Origin: Hirudo medicinalis
Taxonomy: Eukaryota > Annelida > Clitellata > Hirudinida > Hirudinidae
Length of the DNA stretch: 52,848 nucleotides
Reading direction: 5' to 3'
Assembly: GCA_011800805.1 (NCBI GenBank)
Contig: MPNW01000318.1
Location: 1 to 52,848, forward strand
Every line of letters begins with the position of its first letter. Position 1 is the first letter of the stretch. The notes beneath the pieces are model-generated. The model was not told the origin of the DNA. It saw nothing but the letters and a program-made list of their open reading frames with translations, and made no database searches. Below, in pieces: positions 33,819 to 46,514 of the stretch. The translations under genes were made by a program, and so were the position numbers.

Positions 33819-36800
33819 TCACCGGTGGATAATTTTGTCATTTGTGAATGTTTTCTTTTTCTTGGGGTTGGGGTTGCTCATGTACCACAAATTGACGGAT
33901 TGATACCGTTGCTTGGCCCAACACAGTTTGTTGTGAGCTTTAGCCTGAAAGAGACAGAAAGCAACTACAGAGGCAATAGCTAAAAGTACCAGCAGAGCCA
34001 AACATGTGGAGAGAATGATTGAAAAGAGAGAGATAGGCTCCTTTGGAGATGGCGTCGCTTGCTCGGGCGTGCCGGTCGTAGGGTCAGGTTTACTAGTCGA
34101 GTAATCTATGCTGGTTGCATAAACAGTACTGGTTGTTTGCTCGAATGACGTGTTACACATGCTTGTAACAGAATATAACGATTGATCAAACGAAGTGGAC
34201 ATCGAAGGGGCAGCGATTTCGGTGCTCGTCGATTCAGTTGAAGAGATGCTAATGACGGTCACTTCGAGAGTTGCTTCTGCGGTCGTGCGATGATCGTAAT
34301 CAAACGATGGTGTGGGTAATGTGGTCGAGGCAGTGTATTCCTTGATATCTTCTATGAATTCATGACATATATCTGCAAAGTATTTTTAAGTAAGTTATGT
34401 GCAAATTGAACAAGACTTCAACCTAAAAAAAATATGAAAATTAGTTGTAGGAGATATTTCAAAGGTGTTGGAACACATACTTGAGTCAACATGACATGAG
34501 CAACATGAATATCTGATGGAGTCAGAACAGCATGGAAAGCAGGCAGAGGTAGTTGGATGGAGCACATGAGAAGTCTGGCATACAGTGCAGTCAACTGCCT
34601 GAGGACCCAAACATTCAGCACATCCTGCATAGCATGACTGACACTCCTGAGTAATAAGATCAACCTAGGCTTAGCAAAGGAACATTGATCCAACTTTGAT
34701 TTTTATCATTGAATTCTTGCTTTAGTTTGAATGCATTTAGGTAAGTAGTGATAGGACTCTGTTTTGGATCACAAGGTATGTTTAAATAACAAATTCGTGC
34801 CTCACTCACCTCGACAGTGTTGTTATAAAAGTAGTTGATTTCACATGGAATAATGTATTTTTCACATTTTCCACTTTTTGGAGATTCTCCATCCATACAT
34901 GAGGTGCAAAATTTTGGCATGTATTCTATAAATAAATCATAAGAACCTTCTATGTCCAATTAAGGTTTAATAATAATAGTAGTAACAGTAATAAATGTTA
35001 ATTTAGGAGATATTTTGAAATGTTTTACCAAGGCAAGTTCTGCAATCATCTCCGCATTTTGAACATAAATTGCCCGATGGATAGTAAGTCTGAGGACAGA
35101 ATGAAAGGCATGAGTTGAGGAGTAAGAACATGTCAGAATAACAATCCAGGCAGTTATCTGATAATGGACCAGAGCAAGTCAGACATGACCTGTGACATTT
35201 CAAGCACTTTCCATGCTGCTCAAATTCCCTGTAAAATATTGATTTATTTGTGCTTAAAAACATAATTTGCACAAAAGTATTAAGAGGTGGGCAAAAGAAT
35301 CACATCAGACATTATTCAGCCTAGCAGCTTATGATCCCCATTGCCTAGAATATATTTAAAACAGAATGGAGATGTCTATTAATTGGAATTGTGGTAGAAG
35401 TGTGCACCATCACATGGCCTTGTTGCTAAGCCAGCATTCAAATACGCAGCTTCTCCAGCAACCACATTGCCAATTGAAGGGTTGTTTTCCCTATCTGGGC
35501 ATGTTGCGAACAGCTAAGGTGCCTCCCTGACTCCGGACAACATAAACAGTCTCATTTGCCTCATCAACTGGCTGAATATGGATTATGTGCCATAAAAGAC
35601 TTTACAAATTACTTGAATGAATAAAATTGATTTTGGTGTAAAAAATGAGGTATATTGGAAAACTGATTGGAAAATAAGATGGTGTGATTAAAAACATGTT
35701 AACTACGATTAAAAAAATAATCACAATTAGAAAAATTAATCAATCTGCAGCCCTAATAATAACTTAATTTTAAGCAAAAATAATAACTGTGCCAACTAAA
35801 ACTATCTTAAAAGACAATGCCTACCTAGTTGTACATTTTTTGACACATTGGCCATAGGCATAGTAAAGGCCATCTTTGCATGAGGAACACTGCATCCCTG
35901 AAGCTCCAATGCAAGATTTACATGTAGGATGACATTTGTAGCACTTGTTGACGACTTTGTTGGTGTACGGATCAATGTCAACAAAATATGAATTGTTTGG
36001 ACATCTCTCCATGCATCGACCTTCAAACAAAACCCTGAAAACCCCAAAAATTATATTGTGTGCACAGACTGCATCAAAATGTAGACCTCACCGTGGTTTC
36101 TCACACTCTGTGCACTCAAATTCCTCAGGTCCCATACATTTAAAACAGTTACTATTGCAATAGAGGCAAACATCTTGTGATGGATAGAATGCTGTAATCA
36201 GAAATAGTTCTTATTTCATTTATTTTTATTTATTTAAGCATATATTTAAAGTGCCGAAAGCATCCATGACAGGATATAAAAGGCACTATGGCAATCAAAT
36301 CAATCGGTCCTACAGTCGAGCAAGCTGGATTCAAAACCAAATGTTAATGACTGGGAAGGTTAAATAGATGAGTTTTAAGGTTAATTTTGAACAATGTCAA
36401 TGTCTCAGACAATCTGATATGAGATGGAAGATCATTCCAAGTCCTCGGTCCACATGCATGGAAGGATCTATCTCCATAGTGCCCACGGCGGGTCCTTGGG
36501 ATGATAAAATTAATGGTGTTAGATGAGCGGAGCGAGACCCTTCCTCATTGAGAGGCCGTTGTAGTGAGGAGTTCATGTAGGTATTGGGGAGACCGATGAG
36601 TGTGAGCTTTGTAGACCATGAGCTATCTTTTAAGGTATTCGTTTTGTGATGGGGAGCCAGTGGATATCATCCAGTAATGGTGACACATGATCAGTGAGCC
36701 GGGCATTAAAGATGAGCCCAGCTGCTGTATTCATGACCACCTGAAGTTTATATAAGGCCCATTTGCTGGAGCCATACAGGACTGAATTACAGTAGTGCAG

Positions 36801-39800
36801 TTTTGTCAAAACAAGCTGGCTAACAAGGGCTGTAAGGACCTCACGAGGCACAGAATGTCGTGCCTCCCTTAGGACATGGAGAGCAGAGAAACAAGCTGCA
36901 GCAATCTTTTTTAATAACTACACATGACACAAGCCTAAGCTAGAGCCCTGCATGGTCCATGGTTAAACCGCACTGTGAAACTGCACTTGTGGTTTCAATA
37001 TTTGAGGTGGGACCTTAGATGCAGGTTTAAAAAAATCAACTGCAGTTGAAGTTCATAAATGAGAACCACAAATAATATTGCAATAAAACAAAATTATAAA
37101 TTGTATAAAAGATGTTTGAAACAATGCAAGAAACAATGTCGATCTGGAATAAAGGTTTTATAAATGCCAGTTTGTTCGTTGGAAATGCATTGAAATACAG
37201 AGACTTTACTCTAGCCACAATGCAAGTACATTTTCAGAATTGAAGATGAGGTTACAAAACAAAGCATTGTACAATTTAGAACTTCATAGGGCTCTAGCTC
37301 TAACCTGACCACTGGTTATGTTGTTTATGCATTACTTATTGTTGTATTTACAATATACTGCTTAAAACTCTTTAAATGGTGTTTTATATTTTAAATAATG
37401 CTGAGACATATTCCTTGCTCTTGCAAACATAGAAACAAAACTTGCTGAAAGGGCACTTCTCAATGCAAGTGTTGTTGTAAAACTTGAAGGGAGTCACACA
37501 GGAAGTACAATCAGATGATCTTGGACCTGAACACGTGTGACAAGATATGTGGCACCTACAAACAATGGATCAATTTTGTCATTTAAAATTTAGTTGCATC
37601 AGCACCCCAAATGCACAAGTATATGTGAACTTCCAAATTTATTATAAAACACATTGTATGATACAAACAACTAAAGTATACCAACATTTCACAAATCGGC
37701 AGCTTTTTGTTGGAATCTTCAAAGTAAAACCCTTGAGAACAGTTGAGAACACAGAGGTCACCTTCCCAAAGCCTGTCGTGAGAGCATGTCACACAATCCG
37801 AAACATCGGGACCTGAACATGTTCGACAGCTTTCGTGGCATGGCATGCAACTGAATGATGAATTAGCCACAAATTTAAAAACCTGAGCCATTGACTAATA
37901 ATAACTACTTGTTTACTAGTTAAACATGGATGTCTCAAATTTAAAAATAGAGAAACCATTGAAAGAGTTCAGGCTGTTATTGTCCATTCAAGGCAGTCAC
38001 TAAAAAGTTCAGAAAACTAAGATATCTATCTGATGCCATTGGCATCACATGCAGTTATAAAAATGATGATAATAATTTTTACGTTATTATTATTATTGTT
38101 TATTCTCTCATGTTGAGTCATTCTTCCACTTAGCTGATTTCCACAAAGCAACCACATCCCTTGATGTTTTTATCTCTCTGGCAATTATTAAATTACAAGT
38201 ACAAATACAGATGCAATTTGAATTCATAAACAAATACACAGTAAGTCTAAGATGTTAATTCACTAATCCATTCACATACATTCATATTTGAAAATACAAT
38301 TATGATTTCAAAGTTGTATATCATTATAATGTTTATTATTCTAAGGCAGAACATATGTATGGTGAAGCATACCTTTTGTTTTCAGCCCTGAAGTCTGATT
38401 GGTTGCACGGAGAATAGCAGTGCGACGACAGCAGCTCGTAGCCTTTTACACACTCCGAGCAAGAATGTCCGTCCTGGCAATCGATGCAGGTTTCCAAGCA
38501 AGAGAGGCATTTCCTACTTTTCACATCTGAATCACCACTCACGTGTCATAAATTGTGCAAGTCATCATTTAGTAACAATGTAAAGAAAAATGAGAAAGGC
38601 TACCTCCATAAGTTCCAGCATCACACGATTGGGTGCACGACGATTCATTTTCAACTGGCAACTTGTAAAAAAAAGGCGATCGACATCCGGTGCACTTGAT
38701 TCCGTTGTTCTCGAACTCACATCCCTGACACGGTTGAGGGCACGGAAGACACACTTTTGATAAGTTTGCATAGGAATTGTTTGGACAGGATGAAACACAG
38801 GCCCTACAGAAAAATACTTTTTAAATAATGGAAAACCTATTCCCTTCATGTAATTTTAAAAAGAAATTATTTAGCAACTTATATCATTAACAGTGTTTAA
38901 GCCTTGCTTTAAATATAATCAATTAAATTAGTAATAACATACAATGATTTTTACTCTTGGCAAAAATAACTTAAAATTCTATTGCTCCCTGATGAATTCT
39001 GAGAACAACTGGGGTTGAGTGAAAAACTACCCGTCGAGAAGCTTGAAGTTCTTGCAAGAGGAACAGTTGTAGCGGGATGGTCCGAGGCATGTGTTTTCAA
39101 AGCATTCCTTGTGGCACAACATTGCACCATCCTTCTTGAGGACAAAACATGACTATCATCATCACCAATATAGTCATCATAATCATCAGTTCCTAATGAG
39201 TAGCAGAAGAAGAAAAATACTTCAAAAGTCGAGTTCGCTTCGGTGCCTTCGGCGTCGACAAGTGAACCTGTAGTTTGCTTTGGAATTGAAGTTTCCATCT
39301 CCGATGTCGTTTCTTCCAAGTATGTCGTGTTGAGAGTCTGCTCCGGTTCAGTGACATTTATCGGATAACTTTCTGTTCCGTGAAATTTCAGCTGCCATCC
39401 GTGAAAGACTCCTGCATTTAGCAAATGTAATCAAACATGCTTTACCACAAACAAACAACGACTCCCTCAAACATGAAGAATGACAGACAATATAACAACC
39501 TTCATGATCATCTGCTCTCCCAACATTTTTGACATTCAGTCTCCACTCTCCAACTGGGTTTTCCCCCCAATAAAATACTGACATGAAAGTCCAGTTCTTG
39601 AACATTCCTGGACTTAAATCCTTTTCTCTCCTTGGAAGTAAAATGCTCGTAGTGCCATTTGGAGAAGTGAGCGACAGCTGAACGCTTCCTCTCTGACTCG
39701 ATTTCAACCAGACTGTTGCCTCCACATGTTCCAAGTAGTTGATCTCAGATGATGTATTCCAACATGCATATGTTGACATGTTTGTCTCGAGAGAATCAGT

Positions 39801-42800
39801 AAAATTACTGCAGAAATAATTACTTTCAACAGTTAAGCACAAACAATTACAAGAACAATTATATCAAAATGAGCAAAATTCTATGAGTGGCATGTCAGAC
39901 ATTTTGCAATCCAACTACAAACTCACAGATCTAGAAATTGATATTCTGTCAAGCAGTTATGCCACTCTGGCACGGTTACCCACTGCTCAGCCAACTTCAC
40001 CATTGCAAGTCCATCCATCAGCCCATATCCAAACCCATGACTCACTGATCATAAAAATTGAAACATTAAACGTCATTAAAACTCAACTTACAAATTTCAG
40101 GCTTTAAGTAATAATTTGAACAAATTTCTCCAATAAAAGAGCAAAAGAAAGTTGGCATCACCCAGTCTTCCGGCACCGTTTTTGACCCAAACGGCATCTT
40201 TCAAAGGTGACTTGCGAGCAGTCAGGAGGACGATGTATTGAATGTCTCTCCAGGTTAGATTTTGACTAAAAGAATAAATCTTTGGAGGAAGCGGTTCTTA
40301 ACATGATGAAGATTTAAAGTAACCATCTCATTTTTATGATGATTTATGAAAGATGAAGAAATCTTTGGCAAATGAATGATAATGATAGACTAGCATAAAC
40401 AAGTTCGAATAATACTTGGCTTGTAGTGCTAGTGCACACATCCCTGCAGCCATTGCAGCTGAGCTTGAAGTTCCACTGTGTTCACCACAGTGATTGAACA
40501 GATCGATTGTCATCTTTTAATCAAAATTAAAATATTTAATTGCAGGAACATATAGCCAGAAATATCATCATCAATGCATCAAATTAAAAAATCAATGCAT
40601 TTGTAAGAATGAAATTCAATAATGTTGAAAGTTTCCAATTGGTAGAACACATGTAGTTCTTGCGATCTCAACATCATCATCATCATCATCATCACTAACC
40701 ATCATCCATAATTCAAAATCACAGAGAGAATTCAAAAGCAATTAAACAGGAAATTTTCCATGAATACAAACAATTTTTCTTTCCTTGTGGGCATCTCCAC
40801 TGCTGTACGTCGTCGCCAAAGTGGAGGAGCATTCTTCCAGGTACCACGGCTTCCTTCCATTTTCTGTGACACCACCAATGGAAAACGTGTAAAGACTGCT
40901 GGCATATCCGTCGCAACTGCACGAGTCGTAAAGGCTCCCGCCATTCCCGGACGCCCAAATGTAAATTGATCCCTTGCCATTCCTACCCTGTAATCAAGCT
41001 CCTGTAATAAATTCCTGCACTTTTTTTAACATCTCATCAGGGATCTCACATTCCAGAGATAAATTATAAATGTGATCCCGTGGTAAATAATTATCTAAAT
41101 CATAATTGCATGTCATTAAAATATGAACCTCATTTTTCGTATAATCTATCAAAGGCCTTTAACAAAGTAAAGAACATGAGAAAAGATTAAACTTTATTTT
41201 GGTTCCCTTAAACAAAGATCAACTCAATCATATTTTGAGAGCTGATTGCAAGATATTTTTATACAACAGCCATTAATGGTGAGCCTTATCACTAAAACAT
41301 CAAGAACTACTTATTTTTTGTTATGTTTGAAAATTATTATTCATTGTATTAACAAGAATGAAAGAATCATTGAAATGATTTGGTAATATTTCTTAAGGCA
41401 CTACAAATATCTCTGCATATCAAATGAGCACATGAGGAGGATGTGATGCAGTATAGTTCCTTAATTAGGCATTACACTTCAATTACAGTTATAATGCAAA
41501 TAATCCAAAGAATGTTGTCACCAACATTTGAGACCCCGTACAGTAGGGCCTCGTTTGCCAATTTGTCCGGTCCGTCGACAACTTCTCCGTTATCTTCGGG
41601 ACCCCAACTTGCAGAATAAATGTCGATGTAATTCATCTTGAAGCCGAACGCCGTCGCTTCCATTGCATCGGTTACGTCGCCATCCCCTTCCAAAATTCTC
41701 ACTCCTGTTTTAAAACATTGTCGTCTTAATCTCGCTTTCGAATTCGTTCGGTCGTACGTCACGCGAAATCGAAACGAGATGGCAACTCGAGCTTAGGGCT
41801 GCTAATGAAAAAATTGGTTTTGATAGAAATAAAATGAGAATCAAAATAAAAACCTCCAATTTTAGCATCAAAGGCTACCCCAACCATACATTTTCTGTTA
41901 TCTGCCACTGCAGCAACCTCACCAGCACATCTTGTTCCATGGCTGGAAATTAACCAATACTAATGAGTACAGTAAATTCTAAACACTTAAATTGTTAACA
42001 CATCTTATTAGTAAATGTAAACCAAATGTTAATTCATATTAACTCAATTTCAAACATTCATCTATAAAGTTAATTGTAACTCCAAATCATTACCATCACC
42101 ATAAAAAAGTATTTCTCTCTTATTGAAGAAACTATTTTTTCGTTAATTCACGTAACGTCAAAAATATTTGGAATGATTAACTTTCCCGATTTTGATGTTT
42201 GCAAACGATGAATCAAAAAGAGCATTTCTTCTTTTGAATTTTAAAATTAAACTTGAACTCATGCTGAGTAACAATTGCAAATAATTGAACAATGAAATCC
42301 TTCAATTCAAACCAATGACAAACGAGCAGAAACCACAATGTACTTGTTGTCATTTGGTGAGCCATAGCTTGGCATGGGATCATCATCATTATCAATCAAA
42401 TCATAACTGGCCAATGGGTCCTAAGCAAAACAATTCTGTAAATGAATGATTTTTAATAAATACGTTACATTAAGTAACCTAACGTAATTTCGAACGAGGT
42501 CCGTGTGGTTGTGCTCGATGCCATCATCAAGAATAGCAACAACTGTTCCTTTTCCTGTGTAGCCATGCATCCAAGCTCCCATGACATTCATGTTCTCTCC
42601 TTTTCGATTCTTAATTCAGAAACATGTTCTGCCTAAGGCTATGCATGAGCAACGAGTACAAGTAAACGAGAAATTACACGTACCAAGTACCACATGCGAG
42701 GCCACAACGGATCTGAAAATGTCAGTTTGTTCAGGCCTCGTTTAACTCTACGCTTAACTTTTTGCTGCTGACACCACACAATCTATTAACAATTAATCTG

Positions 42801-43269
42801 TAATTATCATAGAAAGGAAATGTTATGTTCAATAATCAAGGAAAACCTCAGGATCATCTTTTAGTAGAGAATATTTATCTCCTGATAGAAACAGAGATCT
42901 CTTCCTAACCCTCTTATGCTCAAACAAATAATAATGTTCAAGAGAACCAATCTGAAAATGGTATCAGAAAACATATGGATAAATCATTTAAGTGGCTCAC
43001 TTCAAAAAAATGAAATGATAAATTCAATTGTAGTTGAACTATCAAACAGTTGAATACTTTGGCAAACTTCACATATGTTAAGAAGCAAAATTTTGCATAA
43101 CCTTCCCCAAGTTCTTGAATCCATTCCTTTCTGCTATTTCATCAGCAGACTCCAGACTTGTCAAGATTTCAACAGCCCACTGATTTGTGTATATATCCCT
43201 TGATGACTCTGCCAAAATACTCCATAGAAAATCAACATTAATCCAGAAATATAATAAGAAAATCTTCAT
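33819..43269 (-). CDS. Transmembrane PCSK5/6-like (Furin2-like) proprotein convertase
   Basis: Signal peptide and start ATG at 43269; first exons 43269-43102, 42951-42847 and 42782-42684 join in phase. The prodomain has a secondary site RVRKR|S (after Arg74) and the primary site KRRVKR|G (after Arg106), as in furin. Catalytic residues are visible: Asp in [14 protein letters not shown], His in [12 protein letters not shown], oxyanion Asn in [11 protein letters not shown], Ser in [28 protein letters not shown] is also kept. The P domain has [20 protein letters not shown] and RGS in place of RGD. About nine to ten cysteine-rich furin-like repeats follow (39.1 to 34.5 kb), then a Ser/Thr-rich stalk, a membrane span ([20 protein letters not shown]) and a short tail with YQSV, a possible YxxPhi sorting signal. 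It should cleave proproteins at basic sites in the secretory pathway or at the surface. An L2-like LINE sits in one repeat-region intron. Confidence 0.93.
36203..36945 (-). mobile_element. 5'-truncated L2/CR1-type LINE, RT C-terminus
   Basis: The minus strand reads [56 protein letters not shown] and, after a stop and a frameshift, [18 protein letters not shown] and [11 protein letters not shown](stop). These are the classic C-terminal reverse-transcriptase blocks of L2/CR1/Jockey LINEs (YCN..L.G, HWLP, GPR.WN.LP). A 3' UTR and an AAATA-rich tail at 36203-36240 end the element. It is inactive and lies in the sense direction in a convertase intron. Confidence 0.88.
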
Positions 43270-45162
43270 TCTATCCTCTATCTCTTCAGTTTAATTAAAT
43301 TGACGAAAGCTTCGTCGGTGAGACCTTTCTTTTGTAAACCTTGAAACATTATCTTACTACAGAGGCAGAAAAGTTAAACACATAGTTCTGGAGTCATTCT
43401 TGACCAGATAATTGTCGATTGTTTGCCGACACGAAAGTAAACATCCTGAGACCAGCACACTACACTCCTCTCCTTATTGTTGTTTGTTTCGAAGAGAATG
43501 CCTGACTGACGTCCATCGATGCACGCATCAGAAAGAAATTCATTGTAAAACAAACGTCTACACGTTATTTTGGGAGCACTGGAGTGGTTCGAGTGGCATC
43601 GGAGTATTGGGGAGGTTATGCAGGATTTTTAATTGTACTTCTCACTAGAGATGATTCATTTCGTTTGTTAAAGTATTTGCACAACTCCGAAGTTGGTAAG
43701 AGTTCACAATCGGGAGAGCAAATAAGTGTCGATTTCGCCCTCAACGCGTCATTGGCCATCAATTATTGAGGTTAACAGCTTTGCCAATTATTTTACTCGA
43801 TTAATCTAATTCCAAAAACTACACTTGAAAGTTGTTTCGGTTCATAGAAATTTAGAAGCGGCCTGAATGCTGCTAAATTTTGGGACGTTTAATTTTGTCT
43901 GGATTGGATCCTCAGGTTTTGGCATTCGATCTTTTGGTGTTCAAAGTACAACCAGAATAGATAAAGTTTTATTAAAGAGACTGCAGCGCTCACGAATAGC
44001 TACAGGAGCACTCAAAATTCAGTGCCATGACTGAGTCACTCTTAGTGAGCTTCTCGACATCGAACGGTTTTAGCACGTGTGGTGATTTATCTCGAACATT
44101 TAAAAAAACTTTATCTACTCTGGTTGTACTTTGAGCCCACCATAAAATATGAAATCCATAGTGGTTAATTAATTCATTCGTTCATATAAGTGTACATCTT
44201 TATCAATCAATAAGAAGTCTGTTTAAGAAATGAATGGTTTTTCTTACAAATTAAATTTAAATGGATATTACCAAAGGTTTAAAATATATTAGTTTGTTCG
44301 CTACCCAAGCTATTCTGCACGTTAGATTAATGCAGTATTTTTAAGCAATTTTCTAAAGACGTTTATGCAGTCAAACTTCCCATCAATCATTCCAAATAGG
44401 AGATTATAGATGGTGAACACTTGCATAAAATTGAATTAGGCTGATAGAATGAATTGAATTTGCTCAAATCAGTAATTGATCGTTGCAAGAGTTCATATCG
44501 CGTTGTCTGTTATCAAATCCATTCAGGGACCGTTGCCTGCACTGACCCCATGACGTCCCCGTGGTAACTTGAGACAAATTAGCTAAATATAAGTAACAAA
44601 ATTTATCATTGTTTACGAAATAAAGCTCTAAGCGGGTTAAGATGTTCAGCATTAGGTGGGAACGAAATTCATGAAATTCATTTTGTACCCTTGACATTTG
44701 CCGTGTCAATAAGCTGATGTAATTACAGAACCGGCTTTTTTGCTTTGTTTTGAATTGTTTTACTTGAAAACCGTAACTGCAAATCGTTGCAAAACAGCCT
44801 CACCTTTCCGTGATTCCTAATAAAAAAAAATGTTGAGAATACCAATCATCTACATTTAGCTTAGTGGTGAATCTAGGATGCTCTTAATTCGACAACATAC
44901 AACTAAGAGCTGGTCCGCATTTCAGGGAGAAAAACTTTGCCGTGTTTTAGGTAAGGCTACCGCGCGAGCAAGCACTGACCAATCCCAGTCATCTACAATA
45001 GTTATGAAACGTACTTAAATAAATAATTCAATCAGGTCAGTCTGAGAGATGTTTACATATCGTGACAGTAAGATGTAACTTCTAGTTCACTCAAAAAGTT
45101 TATACTAATAATAAATGTAAACACTCAACAAATTGGTTTCGTCCATGTTAAATTTTGTAATA
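43270..45162. other. Intergenic upstream of the convertase
   Basis: Presumably contains the convertase promoter. A perfect small hairpin GACGAA-AGC-TTCGTC lies near 43301-43315. Plus frames at 43412-43769 and a minus frame at 44464-44709 show no recognisable motif. Confidence 0.5.
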
Positions 45163-45620
45163 TGTGGGGAAGGGGCGAACGAGGTCCCGCCAGCGAGGTC
45201 CCTTGTTCTTAGTACCGGAGTTAATGTAACATAAGAGCTTGCAGGAGGTCGCCCATATATGGTGTCATGTTTTTTGGTCGATCTGTAACCCCTTTCCAGT
45301 AAATATTTCTATAAAAATGTAATGCGCTAACTCAGCTCACAAAACGTTATAAAACCTTCGAGGTCCGTCATCAGACCAGACAACATTTTGACCTTCTGAA
45401 GAGGAGAAAGCAATTCAGATAATTACTCATTACTTTCAATCAGCACTCTAGAGCCTAGACAACAGTATTACTCAATAGTATTCGTCCCCGAGACACTTCG
45501 GGATTTAATGATTAAGTGATTCTTTGCTGATAGCTCCAAGGATTGTTGAGCGCCCGAACATCAGTTGGGCATTGCCAACCCCTCCCTATTGCCCAAGACT
45601 GACTTTTGAAAATGTGTACA
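45163..45620 (+). mobile_element. Possible LTR with adjacent primer-binding site
   Basis: A 458-bp segment starting TGTGGGG and ending TGTACA (TG...CA ends). It has a TATA box (TTATAAAA near 45347) and is followed one base later by TGGCGC, which could pair with the 3' end of a tRNA ending GCGCCA. No second LTR, gag or pol is seen. GAGGTCC is repeated several times in and after it. Confidence 0.3.
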
Positions 45621-46514
45621 ATGGCGCAAAAAAAGATCATCTCATCAGAGTTGAGCGAGGGTTTGCGAGGTCCCTGGTAAAAGTAGAAATGACGGACTAA
45701 TGGAAGCAGGGTGTTCCAAATGTTAAGTGAACACTATGAAGAGCTCCGGCTGACGAGCGATGATTTATGCTGACGAAGATGAATAGGTAATGAATGAAGA
45801 AGCGGGAGATGAAAGATTCGATATGTGGCAGTGAAGTGCAGGGTGGAAGAGCTACTCTAGCGGCTACAGAAGTCGAGAAAACCTCGCAAAATTTTACGTT
45901 CTCTGAAGTTTGGCGTCAATGGAGGAGCAGATATCATGAAGAAATTTAGTACTCCAAGCAAACGAAAATGCAACAGTTGAGGGCAGAGGCCACAACAGGA
46001 GGAAGGAATAAACTCATTGAACAAGTTATGCAGCCCAGATGGGGAGATTGGAGCTCGCACGAAGCTTGAATTTGAGAATGAGGTCAAGGAGCTTGAATAT
46101 GTTTGGGGGTGTAGGGAAGTGACAGAAGATCGGCATCGATGGAAGATAGTTTTTATTGCCAGAGGCGTTCCAACAAAGAGGATCTTGTAACTTTATGGGT
46201 TTCACTGAAGGGAATTAATAAGATGCTAATCATGTACATTCCTTTCAAGTTTCATGGAGTTTATTAACTTAGAAAAAGCTATAAAAAATTAATTACCAAG
46301 CAAGTGTTTCACTGGTCAATTGCTTAATTAGTCATTGCCCGTCAAATTCTATGAAAAGAAATAAATGAATGCAAGCATCAATAAACACAAAAACCAAAAC
46401 ACTCAAAAATTCTGAAAGAGGAATCCATGAATTATTAATTCAATCTTTACATTCAACTTAAGCTCTTACAATGAAGAAATTTCAATCAGCTGGAATTCTC
46501 AGAGGCAAAGTTTG
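45621..46514. other. Repeat-like sequence between candidate LTR and YTHDC2
   Basis: GC-richer than its surroundings up to about 46190. A short plus frame ending GCREVTEDRHRWKIVF resembles the W...A.DR..W tail of some LINE reverse transcriptases, but no catalytic part is found. After 46200 the sequence is AT-rich 3' flank of YTHDC2. Confidence 0.3.

Noticed and set aside
40760..40969. Plus-strand frame over the convertase catalytic exon
   Set aside because: Antisense to the exon encoding the WASGNGG oxyanion segment.
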